Positions 1-6,849 of a stretch of DNA of 64,000 bases are shown here, piece after piece. The DNA is from a virus. Made by a program: the position numbers and the translations under genes. The stretch covers positions 124,001 through 188,000 of IMG/VR virus record IMGVR_UViG_3300041402_000314; one strand, written 5' to 3'. Numbering within the stretch: the stretch's first letter is position 1; each line of letters starts with the position of its first letter. The notes beneath the pieces are model-generated. The model ran no database searches. It worked only from the letters and a program-made list of their open reading frames with translations, and was not told where the DNA came from.

Positions 1-1
1 G

Positions 2-100
2 CATGTCGAAAACCATTTCAAAAAATTGAAATCAACTATAAAAGACAATCTGGATATCATGACACCAGAACATAGAAAAATAGCGGAGAAGAAGGTATGA
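2..100 (+). CDS. 3' end of an unidentified gene
   Basis: A reading frame is open from base 2 and gives 32 codons ending HRKIAEKKV before a TGA. The TGA overlaps the next start (ATGA), so the two genes are probably translationally coupled. The tail is rich in Lys and Glu. The beginning lies outside the window and no family can be named. Confidence 0.55.
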   Translation, partial: HVENHFKKLKSTIKDNLDIMTPEHRKIAEKKV

Positions 101-297
101 GTAACGAAATATTAAATAAAATAGCTGGTGTCTTAGAAGAAGGCAAAGTAGTAAAATTGAGTAGTGATGGTGATATCAGTGTTAAAAAGGCTATAGCGAA
201 TCATATCACTATCAGAGATGATAGTGTCGGAGCCATAATTTCTATCAATAAAAAATATCTAAAAGATTTGGTAGATTTCATTCAAAAGGAATTTTAA
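97..297 (+). CDS. small protein with LxE leader (candidate internal head protein)
   Basis: 66 residues. The N-terminus MSNEILNKIAGVLEE|G is a divergent member of the leader family found in the next ~14 genes: an amphipathic stretch closing with L-E-E then Gly, which fits an (L/I)-x-E prohead-protease cut. The remaining ~50 residues look like a small alpha/beta domain of unknown role. It starts by ATGA overlap with the gene before. Packaging into the capsid is an inference from the leader; no function can be assigned to the mature part. Confidence 0.6.
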   Translation: MSNEILNKIAGVLEEGKVVKLSSDGDISVKKAIANHITIRDDSVGAIISINKKYLKDLVDFIQKEF

Positions 298-311
298 AGG
301 AGATTGAAAAG

Positions 312-473
312 GTGTATGATACCAAAGTAACATTGAAGAAAGTCGAAGAAGGTTATTATCATGGTTACTATGAAGGAAAGCAGATTCTAGGCGGTAAAAA
401 GAGTGAACTAGTTAGAATGATGAAACTGATGGTTCAGGGTATAATGGAATCCGAGAGAAAGAAGCTGACTTGA
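312..473 (+). CDS. small hypothetical protein, GTG start
   Basis: 53 residues from a GTG placed nine bases after AGGAG (298-302), beginning (M)YDTKVTLKKVEEGYYHGYYEG and ending ESERKKLT. No leader of the neighbouring type is present. The stop codon lies inside the -35 box of the promoter that follows. Not recognised. Confidence 0.45.
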   Translation: MYDTKVTLKKVEEGYYHGYYEGKQILGGKKSELVRMMKLMVQGIMESERKKLT

Positions 474-499
474 CAAACCATATCAATATGTAGTATAAT
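470..499 (+). promoter_or_regulatory. sigma70-type promoter
   Basis: TTGACA (470-475) and TATAAT (494-499) are both perfect consensus with an 18-base spacer. It is the only strong plus-strand sigma70-like promoter I found; nearby late genes use TATAAATA boxes. Transcription would start near 506, and there is no convincing gene before the terminator at 574-610. Confidence 0.75.
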
Positions 500-505
500 A
501 GAGAC

Positions 506-607
506 AACTTGGACAGAAAAAACTGTTATGACACACTAAAATATAGATAATCTTGATCTGAAATATGGTTGGTAAGCCTAGACGCTGTTAAGTCTAGGCT
601 TTTTTAT
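506..607 (+). ncRNA. candidate small RNA (~100 nt)
   Basis: The stretch between the consensus promoter and a strong intrinsic terminator has no convincing ORF; the only short frame is ATG 565, eight codons ending in TGT TAA, without a ribosome binding site. A small 5' hairpin (ACAG, six A, CTGT) and the terminator stem are the visible structures. It could be a regulatory RNA, or a transcribed leader attenuated before the gene at 658. Ends are estimated from the promoter and T-run. Confidence 0.45.
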
Positions 608-610
608 TTT
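574..610 (+). terminator. intrinsic terminator
   Basis: A perfect 10-bp stem (AAGCCTAGAC / GTCTAGGCTT) with an 8-base loop is followed by a T-rich tract (TTTTTATTTT). It closes the unit that starts at the 470-499 promoter and separates it from the late promoter at 618. Confidence 0.85.
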
Positions 611-617
611 CAGGATA

Positions 618-625
618 TATAAATA
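618..625 (+). promoter_or_regulatory. T4-type late promoter
   Basis: TATAAATA followed by ATTATAATAAA, 33 bases before the ATG at 658. It would drive the leader-protein cluster 658-5299, which has no other late box until 5371. Confidence 0.7.
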
Positions 626-657
626 ATTATAATAAACCTGTAATAAAGGAAACCACT

Positions 658-903
658 ATGAGCTTTAAGGATAAGATTATTAAGTATATCTGGAATAATC
701 TATTAGCATTTGATAGACAAGTTAATGCTCTTCTATGCGGAGACCCAGAGGAAACTATCAGTTCTCGTATGGGTAAATTAGTTGAGCAAGATAGATGTCC
801 TTTCTGTTATTTTATCTGTACACATTTTCTACACAAATTAGACCCAGATCATTGCCAGAAGTCAATTGACAGAGACGAAGGCGATGATGAAATAAAATTT
901 TAG
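658..903 (+). CDS. conserved small phage protein, Cys-rich C-terminus
   Basis: 81 residues. The core 'NALLCGDPEETISSRMGK' resembles a small conserved phage/bacterial family that carries a GGDPDETISSR-like signature. The second half holds a possible metal site (CPFCYFICTHFLH then DPDHC). Function unknown. It is the first gene after the late promoter and lacks the LxE leader of the following genes. Confidence 0.65.
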   Translation: MSFKDKIIKYIWNNLLAFDRQVNALLCGDPEETISSRMGKLVEQDRCPFCYFICTHFLHKLDPDHCQKSIDRDEGDDEIKF

Positions 904-913
904 GAGAATAAAT

Positions 914-1519
914 ATGTCAAGTTTCAAAGATTACATGACCAAAGAAAAGAATAATGATATCATCAATGATGGACATTTCCATGTAGAAAAGATGGGAGGT
1001 AGAACAGGTCCACCTATTAGAGTTAAGACCGATGATGGCAGAACAACCCATATCCATAATCAAAGTGATGGTAAGGATACAGTCGAAGCTAAAGATGTAG
1101 GTGGTTTCGTTAATAGGGATGATATAGAAGACAATGTAACTTCTCTTCCAAAAAGCCCAAATCATACCCATATGCAAACTGATGGACAGCATACCTCACC
1201 AGCTATATATCCTGAAGTAGAAGAAGATCAGAAGGGTATTAGTATCGGTGGTATCTCTGAGAAGATAGAACAAGTTCTTGAGGGTAAGGGTAAATTCGAT
1301 AAGAAAAATCTAAAAGGTAAAAATACCAAGATAATAGACCCTCATAACAAAGATAAGATTTGGTATTTTGATGATATACAGGATAATAAGATTAGAGTGA
1401 CACAAGTAGTTTTAGGTAGCATTACAGGTCAAAGTGTTATGTCACTTAAAGATGTGAATGAATTACTTAAAGGATTAGGCAAACAAAGTTTCGGTACTTT
1501 AGGATTTAGGGAGAATTAA
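914..1519 (+). CDS. His-rich protein with internal LxE leader motif
   Basis: 201 residues. The N-terminus MSSFKDYMTKE resembles the short F-x-x-Y leader of the genes at 3945 and 4594, but has T rather than L/I at the expected P3 position. The first half is rich in His and Asp with repeated HFH, THIH, HTH and TDGQHT motifs that could bind metal. Around residues 114-125 comes ISEKIEQVLEGK, a copy of the leader that heads the neighbouring genes, so the protein looks like a fusion of two cassette members with a possible internal processing site. No enzyme family is recognised. Confidence 0.65.
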   Translation: MSSFKDYMTKEKNNDIINDGHFHVEKMGGRTGPPIRVKTDDGRTTHIHNQSDGKDTVEAKDVGGFVNRDDIEDNVTSLPKSPNHTHMQTDGQHTSPAIYPEVEEDQKGISIGGISEKIEQVLEGKGKFDKKNLKGKNTKIIDPHNKDKIWYFDDIQDNKIRVTQVVLGSITGQSVMSLKDVNELLKGLGKQSFGTLGFREN

Positions 1520-1522
1520 ATA

Positions 1523-1857
1523 ATGGATTTAATAGAGAAGATAGAACAAGTATTAATTGAAGGTAAGATCAAAAAGTTTAAGGGTGATAATCCTTTTTCA
1601 AAATCAAATCTATATATGGTTGGAGCTGGTATGGATACGAATGGAAATCATGTGGTATCGATAAAATTTCCTAATTCCAGCGCATTTACAATTCAAACCG
1701 CTGGTAATTTGAACACCGCTCATGATGCATTGAGAGGGGTGAAAGATTATGAGACCGAAATAGATGATTCCACAAAAAGAAGATAGAAAAAGAGATTGTT
1801 GAATATGTCAAGGATTATGGGTCTAAGGCACAACAATCAAAACTAAAAACATATTAA
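1523..1857 (+). CDS. leader-family protein with an apparent frameshift near its end
   Basis: The uninterrupted frame 1523-1786 gives 87 residues starting MDLIEKIEQVLIE|G, a clear LxE leader. Immediately after the A5 run at 1774-1778 the -1 frame stays open and codes for ...KKIEKEIVEYVKDYGSK...KTY to a TAA at 1855-1857. That TAA abuts the Shine-Dalgarno of the next gene, exactly as in the other cassette genes. So the intact product is probably ~111 residues and either the A-run has lost one base (mutation or sequencing error) or ribosomes slip there. The mature domain is unknown. Confidence 0.6.
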
Positions 1858-1868
1858 AGGGGAATCAA

Positions 1869-2255
1869 ATGAAAATCATAGACAGGATAGACAATATTTT
1901 AAATGAAGCATCTAAAGAAATAGATGAGACTTCTGGTACTGAATTGGAAATGTATATAGAGAATGATAGCCAATTATATAGTCAACAATTTATTCCTATA
2001 GTAAAAAATCTGATGACTAAGAGAGCGCAGGGAAAATATGATAGTAAAAAGGCTGTTAAGCTCTTCATGTATCTTATGGAATCTGGAGCCAAGAAATATG
2101 TTAAGGATTTTGGCGGTACTTGGAATATAATGTTCAATAAGCCTACTAGAGAGTGGACAGCCAAAAGATTTGTGGAGAATTTCGATAACGAAGCCGAAAT
2201 AGGTGGTTACGATGAGTACATACCTAAAAAATATCAAAAGAAAGCTAAGAAATAG
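1869..2255 (+). CDS. leader-family protein
   Basis: 128 residues; leader MKIIDRIDNILNE|A. The mature part is a mixed-charge, probably helical protein with 'KNLMTKRAQGKYDSKKAVKL' near residues 44-63. The surviving frame and the N[IM]F/Tyr/Trp-containing middle suggest a folded domain, then a basic tail KKYQKKAKK. No family recognised. SD GGGGA precedes the ATG. Confidence 0.7.
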   Translation: MKIIDRIDNILNEASKEIDETSGTELEMYIENDSQLYSQQFIPIVKNLMTKRAQGKYDSKKAVKLFMYLMESGAKKYVKDFGGTWNIMFNKPTREWTAKRFVENFDNEAEIGGYDEYIPKKYQKKAKK

Positions 2256-2263
2256 GAGAAATA

Positions 2264-2992
2264 ATGAGAATCGTAGAGAAAATAGATAAGATATTAAACG
2301 AAGGTAAGAAGACAAAGATCAAGAAGCCGTCATGGAAGGAACTAAAGAAGCGTATCCAGAAACTTAAGAAGATAAAGTTTAAGAAACCTTCTAAGCCTAA
2401 GAATTCCATGACCATTACTAGCAGAATAAAGAAGAGTGCGAAAAAATTATTCAAAAGTCTCTTCAAAAAGATGAGATTAACAGAATCTAGTGATGCTAAA
2501 GTAAAAGCATTGGCTGATTTTAAGGAAGTAGAGACTGATGAAATCACTGATTTGAGTTATGGGTTTGAGGTTGATAGTGAAGAATATATGGTTCTTACTG
2601 ATTCAGAAGCGGATGATGCTACAAAGGAATATATAGAGGAAAGTATTTGGGCTTTTAACACAGATTTTCTTCTTGGTCAGATGACGTTAGCAGATGTCAA
2701 TAAATATTATGGTCTCGAAGATTCATATTACGATGAAGATACAGAAGAAGATGTCGAAATCGGTGATGATGAAGAAGTATTCTATATGGGTATGGGTATG
2801 ACATTAGAGGAATGGATTAAAGAAAAACAAGGCGAGTATGAAAGTGGTAATCAGGAATTACTTCGTCTCATAGATGATATCGATGAATTTGTAGAGGAAG
2901 CTATCAGATGGGATGGTAGAGGTCACTTCTTATCTTCTTATGATGGTGATGAGAATGAAGAAGGCGATTACTACATCTACAGAACAAATTAA
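2264..2992 (+). CDS. large leader-family protein with basic linker and second LxE site
   Basis: 242 residues, the longest of the cassette. Order seen: leader MRIVEKIDKILNE|G (1-14); a strongly basic stretch, about half Lys/Arg (15-70); a second cut-like motif RLTE|S near residue 75; then an acidic domain rich in Asp and Glu (80-242) with many Tyr/Trp. The layout suggests processing at two sites, releasing a basic peptide that could bind packaged DNA and an acidic protein. The function of the acidic domain is unknown. Confidence 0.7.
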   Translation: MRIVEKIDKILNEGKKTKIKKPSWKELKKRIQKLKKIKFKKPSKPKNSMTITSRIKKSAKKLFKSLFKKMRLTESSDAKVKALADFKEVETDEITDLSYGFEVDSEEYMVLTDSEADDATKEYIEESIWAFNTDFLLGQMTLADVNKYYGLEDSYYDEDTEEDVEIGDDEEVFYMGMGMTLEEWIKEKQGEYESGNQELLRLIDDIDEFVEEAIRWDGRGHFLSSYDGDENEEGDYYIYRTN

Positions 2993-3006
2993 GGAGAACT
3001 TAGATA

Positions 3007-3234
3007 ATGGATATTACAGAAAAGATGGAAATAATGTTAGGTGAAGCTTTTGACGTGGAAGAGTTCGATGATGTCAAATCTAAGGCATCTAAGAAGCTCT
3101 TCAAGGTCGTAGAAATTTTAATGAAGGGCGGTGCAAGGGTATTCAAGTTAAGACCTCTTGAAGGCAAAGCTACGGCTTCTGATGAGTTTGATGTCGAGAA
3201 CAAGAAATTCTTTAAAGAATACGTGGCTGCATAA
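3007..3234 (+). CDS. leader-family protein
   Basis: 75 residues; leader MDITEKMEIMLGE|A. The mature peptide is ~62 residues, with a helix-rich basic centre (SKASKKLFKVVEILMKGGARVFKL). SD GGAG before the ATG; the stop codon runs straight into the SD of the next gene (TAAGGAG), the standard spacing of this cluster. Not otherwise recognised. Confidence 0.65.
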   Translation: MDITEKMEIMLGEAFDVEEFDDVKSKASKKLFKVVEILMKGGARVFKLRPLEGKATASDEFDVENKKFFKEYVAA

Positions 3235-3246
3235 GGAGAGGGAAAT

Positions 3247-3583
3247 ATGAGTATTATAGACAAGATAGATAATATCACTGAAGGTAGAGATACGAGAGGA
3301 GTTCTAACAAAAAGAATCGATTTCGAGAAATTAATTAAGAAGATAAAAGGCATGACTGCTAGAAATGATCATACTGGAGCCTATATATTAATTTCTTCTG
3401 AGATACTGAAAAAATAAGAAGCTGGTAAAGATTTTTACTGCTATAGAAGATATTACCAATGTCGATAATGGGATGTCGGGGAATCTCTCTAAATTTAGTC
3501 ATGAGAAATATCAAGAAATGATGAATCTAGTCAAAGCAAAATTAGATGACCGAGATTATCAAGCAATATACCAATCAACATAA
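3247..3583 (+). pseudogene. leader-family gene split by a frameshift in an A run
   Basis: Frame one (3247-3417) encodes 56 residues starting MSIIDKIDNITE|G and ending SSEILKK at an A6 tract (3409-3414) followed by TAA. The +1 frame is open from 3410 and continues KLVKIFTAIEDITN...QAIYQST to a TAA at 3581-3583 that merges with the next gene's SD. Together they would make ~111 residues, like its neighbours. Either one extra A disrupts the gene, or it is a sequencing error, or ribosomes shift here. SD AGGAGAGG precedes the ATG. Confidence 0.6.
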
Positions 3584-3591
3584 GGAGAACT

Positions 3592-3936
3592 ATGAGTAAA
3601 TTAATAGATAAGATAGAAAGTGTATTGAATGAAGCTAAGAAAAGAAAAGCCTCTTTCGGGAAAACCAAAGATATGAGTTATGCTGTCCAGATTGATAGCC
3701 TAGATAGTAATGATTTCTATACTCAGGCATTCGGTAGACAAATTAGCGATCTGAGGAAAGCGGATGAATTTATTAAAACAGCTAAGAAAGGTTATGTTGA
3801 TGGTAAAGGCAAAGCAACACTTCCTGCCGTCAGAAAATGGGTAAAGGAAAATCAGCCTTCAGAATTCTATGCTAAATGGAAATCAGATAGTTCTTGGTAT
3901 AAAGATGATAGCATAGAAATCTTTTATAAGAAATAA
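3592..3936 (+). CDS. leader-family protein
   Basis: 114 residues; leader MSKLIDKIESVLNE|A, then a Lys/Arg-rich linker (KKRKASFGKTK) and a small domain with 'YAVQIDSLDSNDFYTQAF' and Trp/Tyr-rich C-terminus. SD GGAG eight bases before the ATG. Unknown function. Confidence 0.65.
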   Translation: MSKLIDKIESVLNEAKKRKASFGKTKDMSYAVQIDSLDSNDFYTQAFGRQISDLRKADEFIKTAKKGYVDGKGKATLPAVRKWVKENQPSEFYAKWKSDSSWYKDDSIEIFYKK

Positions 3937-3944
3937 GGAGAATC

Positions 3945-4118
3945 ATGAATTTCAAAGATTATATATTAAACGAAAAATCTAAAGAAGCTTCAGAAGTTCT
4001 ACAGCTTATGGATAAGGACGAAGACGCTGATTATGGAAAGGCTTTAAAAGCTGTTCTGAAGAAGTATCCTAAAGTTGATAAAAAGGCTTTGGAAAAAGAA
4101 TTGAATAAATATATTTAA
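3945..4118 (+). CDS. 57-residue leader-family protein
   Basis: SD GGAG and ATG at 3945. The N-terminus MNFKDYILNE|K is the short leader variant (F-x-x-Y-I-L-N-E) and is close in form to T4 internal-protein leaders. The mature ~47-residue peptide is almost all charged helix (KALKAVLKKYPKVDKKALEKEL). Too short to classify further. Confidence 0.6.
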   Translation: MNFKDYILNEKSKEASEVLQLMDKDEDADYGKALKAVLKKYPKVDKKALEKELNKYI

Positions 4119-4131
4119 GGAGATAGAACTA

Positions 4132-4359
4132 ATGGACATATTAGATAAGATAGACGCAGCACTAAACGAAGATTCAACTGAAAACGCAAAGAAAACCCTT
4201 CAAGCTATTATAGGTACTCTCAAGAAGTCTGAAGGAAAAGATAAGGATGAGATGCTAGATATGGCTAATGGTATAATGGATTACTACAAGAAAGAAAAAT
4301 CCTTTGCGCCTAAACAAGCCGAATGGATTTTCAATACCTCTAAAGCATTATTTAAGTAA
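4132..4359 (+). CDS. leader-family protein
   Basis: 75 residues; leader MDILDKIDAALNE|D. The mature part is helical and Lys-rich (TLQAIIGTLKKSEGKDKDEM, then YYKKEKSFAPKQAEWIF). Preceded by GGAG. No family recognised. Confidence 0.65.
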   Translation: MDILDKIDAALNEDSTENAKKTLQAIIGTLKKSEGKDKDEMLDMANGIMDYYKKEKSFAPKQAEWIFNTSKALFK

Positions 4360-4368
4360 GGATATAAA

Positions 4369-4581
4369 ATGGATATTATAGAAAAGATAGATGAAACATT
4401 AGAAGAAGCCACATCATCCGATGGTATAGATGTAAAGGGTTTACTGAATGATTTAAGAAAGGCCGAGAACAATATGAAACAATTAGCAAGTACGGTCAAT
4501 CATTTTAAACCCGGTAAAGTTAGAGCAGATGATTATGTCGAACCTATTAAAAATGCTGTTAAAAAATTAAAAGGTAAGTAA
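4369..4581 (+). CDS. leader-family protein
   Basis: 70 residues; leader MDIIEKIDETLEE|A. The mature ~57 residues form a likely helical hairpin (VKGLLNDLRKAENNMKQLAS ... VEPIKNAVKKLKGK). SD AAGGA precedes ATG. Unknown function. Confidence 0.65.
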   Translation: MDIIEKIDETLEEATSSDGIDVKGLLNDLRKAENNMKQLASTVNHFKPGKVRADDYVEPIKNAVKKLKGK

Positions 4582-4593
4582 AGGATTAATACT

Positions 4594-4842
4594 ATGTCAA
4601 AGACATTCATAGAATACCTCTCAGAGGCTAGATTTGACGTTATAAGCAAAGAAAAAACAAAAGATGGGCGGAAGCTTCACCATACAGTAGAAATCGCCTC
4701 TAAGACGAAAATAGACGTTGATGATGTCGCTACTAAAGTTGGTTATCCTCCAATGGCTTATGGATTGTCAAAATCCAAGGTAACTAAACTGGATAATGGA
4801 AATTTTAAATATGAATGGGATTCTGCTTCAAATGCAGGATAA
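4594..4842 (+). CDS. leader-family protein, T4-like short leader
   Basis: 82 residues; MSKTFIEYLSE|A matches the form of T4 internal-protein capsid-targeting peptides (about ten residues, aromatic, then L-x-E|A). The mature part looks like a beta-rich domain ending in YEWDSASNAG. Unknown beyond that. Confidence 0.65.
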   Translation: MSKTFIEYLSEARFDVISKEKTKDGRKLHHTVEIASKTKIDVDDVATKVGYPPMAYGLSKSKVTKLDNGNFKYEWDSASNAG

Positions 4843-4850
4843 GGAGAGAT

Positions 4851-5084
4851 ATGGATATAACTGAGAAGATAGATGTCATTCTCCTAGAAAACGAGCTAGA
4901 TGAGGGTATAAAAGAACTGGCAAAGAACGCTATAATCTCAGTATTGATAAGTATAGCAGTAATGGTAGGCGGTGGCTCACCAGTTAAATTAGCAGTCGAG
5001 AAGGCTCATAAAGAACATCGAGTTACGGATGTGAGTGTTGATCAGCTCGAAAAATTATATAAGTCAATAAAAACGAGGGTGTAA
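4851..5084 (+). CDS. leader-family protein with hydrophobic segment
   Basis: 77 residues from the ATG at 4851, chosen over the upstream in-frame ATG at 4815 because AAGGAGAG lies just before 4851 and 4815 is inside the previous gene. Leader MDITEKIDVILLE|N, followed by ELDEGIKELAKNAIISVLIS and a Gly-rich hydrophobic stretch (IAVMVGGGSP) that could insert in a membrane. An internal protein with a membrane-active helix would be notable, but the role is unknown. Confidence 0.6.
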   Translation: MDITEKIDVILLENELDEGIKELAKNAIISVLISIAVMVGGGSPVKLAVEKAHKEHRVTDVSVDQLEKLYKSIKTRV

Positions 5085-5086
5085 GG

Positions 5087-5299
5087 ATGGATATTTTAGA
5101 TAAGATAGAAGAAGCTACAGAGAAAAAGAAATTCAATCAGAAGAAATTCTTCATGGCTTATAATAAAGCGTTTACTGTAATGAGAGATATAGTAAGTGAC
5201 CCTAAATTTGGGTTAGATATTGAAGATGCTAGAAAATTAAATAATATAGCTAAAGAATTTTATGATTCTTCTGAAGAAATATGGAAAAGAAATAAATAA
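5087..5299 (+). CDS. last leader-family protein of the cluster
   Basis: 70 residues; MDILDKIEEATE|K is a shorter leader (I-E-E or A-T-E as possible cut sites). The mature part is basic and aromatic (KKKFNQKKFFMAYNKAF) then helical. It is followed by a terminator, so it ends the operon begun near 618. Confidence 0.6.
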   Translation: MDILDKIEEATEKKKFNQKKFFMAYNKAFTVMRDIVSDPKFGLDIEDARKLNNIAKEFYDSSEEIWKRNK

Positions 5300-5330
5300 A
5301 TTATCCTATCTACAAAGAAGGAAGAAGTTG

Positions 5331-5365
5331 GGCGGTGTCTATATCAGGCATCGCCTTTTTTATTT
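5331..5365 (+). terminator. intrinsic terminator
   Basis: GGCGGTG (5331-5337) pairs with CATCGCC (5349-5355, one G-T pair), followed by TTTTTTATTTT. It separates the leader-protein cluster from the late promoter at 5371. Confidence 0.8.
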
Positions 5366-5370
5366 TAAAG

Positions 5371-5378
5371 TATAAATA
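5371..5378 (+). promoter_or_regulatory. T4-type late promoter
   Basis: TATAAATA followed by CTTAAAAC, matching the extended form TATAAATAnTTAAAA seen at several other genes. It lies 39 bases upstream of the structural gene at 5417. Confidence 0.8.
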
Positions 5379-5416
5379 CTTAAAACGACTTAAATAGATA
5401 AAGGAGATTAATAAAT

Positions 5417-6643
5417 ATGGCTGGTAGAGATGTTAGTAATACTAACTTAGGTAAATTAGAAGCTTTGTATGATATCGTTGATGTTTTATCTGGAACTTCG
5501 GGAGAAGGAGAACAAAAAACGGCTTTCGATGAATTATTGATAGCAGAACTTACTCCAGTTATTCAATTACAATTTCCTTATAATATAAATACGGATTTAT
5601 TATCTATAACTACTTCCGTTTCTGGTGATGTCACTCAATCAAATACTAAAGCAGTTATTGAAACTGGAGCTAGTAGTAGCAGTTCAGCATCTATACAAAG
5701 TAAGAAAGTATTGAAATATAATCCCGGTCAAGGTTCCTTAGTTAGATTTACCGCGTTATTTACTGCTGGAGTAAATGGGTCATCTCAGTTAATTGGAGTC
5801 GGAGATGATCAAGATGGATTTTTTGTAGGTTGTGATGACACTACTTTTGGTATTTTAAGAAGACAGAATGGTGTTGATACATGGACATATCAAACTAATT
5901 GGAACGGTGATAAAGCAGATAATAGTGGAACTTTACCTGTTATAGATTTCACTAAAGGTAATGTATTTCAAATTCGATATCAATGGTTAGGTTATGGTGC
6001 TATAAAATTTTATATAGAAAACCCAAGCAATGGTAAATTAATATTAGTACATACAATTCCATATGCTAATGCTTATACGATAGCATCTATTTACAATCCT
6101 ACTTTACCATTATTTGTAAAGGCAGAAAATACTACAAATGATACTAATATTAAAATAGAAACATCTTCTTTAGCTGGATTCGTTGAGGGCAAATTAGAAA
6201 CTAAATCTTCTTCATTAGTGAAAGCTAAAGGTAATTTAAAAGCTGCAATAACTACAGAAACTAATCTTATAACGATTAGAAACAAAAGTACGTATCAATC
6301 AAAAACTAACAGAGTTAGAGTGAAGCCCATATTTATTTCATTGGCGAACGAAGGAACTAAAACTGTCAAGTACAGGTACTTGTTAAATGCTACTATCGGT
6401 GGTACGCCATCATTTAATAGTATAGATGTGAATAATTCAGTTATTGAATATGATATTGCTGGAACAACAATAACTGATGAAGGAAGTGAACTTTTTACTG
6501 TAGATTTAGCAAAATCTGATTCCGACCGAATAACTTTACCATTTGATATTCCTTTGAATCCCGGAGATTCATTAACTATTACAGCGGAGTCATCTTCATC
6601 TACAGATGCAGAAGCTTCAGTTACATGGGAAGAATTATTTTAA
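5417..6643 (+). CDS. virion structural protein (jelly-roll-like)
   Basis: 408 residues, no signal or membrane segment, rich in Ser, Thr, Asn and Gly. Residues ~60-230 hold a beta-rich domain with 'QLIGVGDDQDGFFVGCDD' followed by FGILRRQNGV, a pattern I associate with surface proteins of large phages; the C-terminal half (230-408) is a second beta domain ending EASVTWEELF. The N-terminus (SNTNLGKLEALYDIVDVLSG) resembles that of the protein at 8807 (NTNLAKLDVLISRLLA), suggesting a shared attachment segment. Strong late promoter. Capsid decoration or fibre component is the likely role, by inference. Confidence 0.65.
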   Translation: MAGRDVSNTNLGKLEALYDIVDVLSGTSGEGEQKTAFDELLIAELTPVIQLQFPYNINTDLLSITTSVSGDVTQSNTKAVIETGASSSSSASIQSKKVLKYNPGQGSLVRFTALFTAGVNGSSQLIGVGDDQDGFFVGCDDTTFGILRRQNGVDTWTYQTNWNGDKADNSGTLPVIDFTKGNVFQIRYQWLGYGAIKFYIENPSNGKLILVHTIPYANAYTIASIYNPTLPLFVKAENTTNDTNIKIETSSLAGFVEGKLETKSSSLVKAKGNLKAAITTETNLITIRNKSTYQSKTNRVRVKPIFISLANEGTKTVKYRYLLNATIGGTPSFNSIDVNNSVIEYDIAGTTITDEGSELFTVDLAKSDSDRITLPFDIPLNPGDSLTITAESSSSTDAEASVTWEELF

Positions 6644-6654
6644 AGGGAACTAAC

Positions 6655-6849
6655 ATGGATTCAGATATATTGGTTGATATGAGATCAAAGAAAATATTAG
6701 GCGGTTCCGCTTTCATACATAAGATAAAAGGTTATGTGATATGGAAAGTCTTGTCGATAGATAAGGCAGGAAAGATAAAAGATAATTTTACCTTCAAAGA
6801 CGAGATATTAGCCACTGAGAAATTCGAAGATATCACGGAGATCGATTAA
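6655..6849 (+). CDS. small hypothetical protein
   Basis: 64 residues from the ATG at 6655 (AAAGGGA just upstream; an earlier in-frame start lies inside the previous gene). Sequence MDSDILVDMRSKKILGGSAF... suggests a small beta domain ending EKFEDITEID. Its stop overlaps the stop of the minus-strand endonuclease. Not recognised. Confidence 0.5.
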   Translation: MDSDILVDMRSKKILGGSAFIHKIKGYVIWKVLSIDKAGKIKDNFTFKDEILATEKFEDITEID

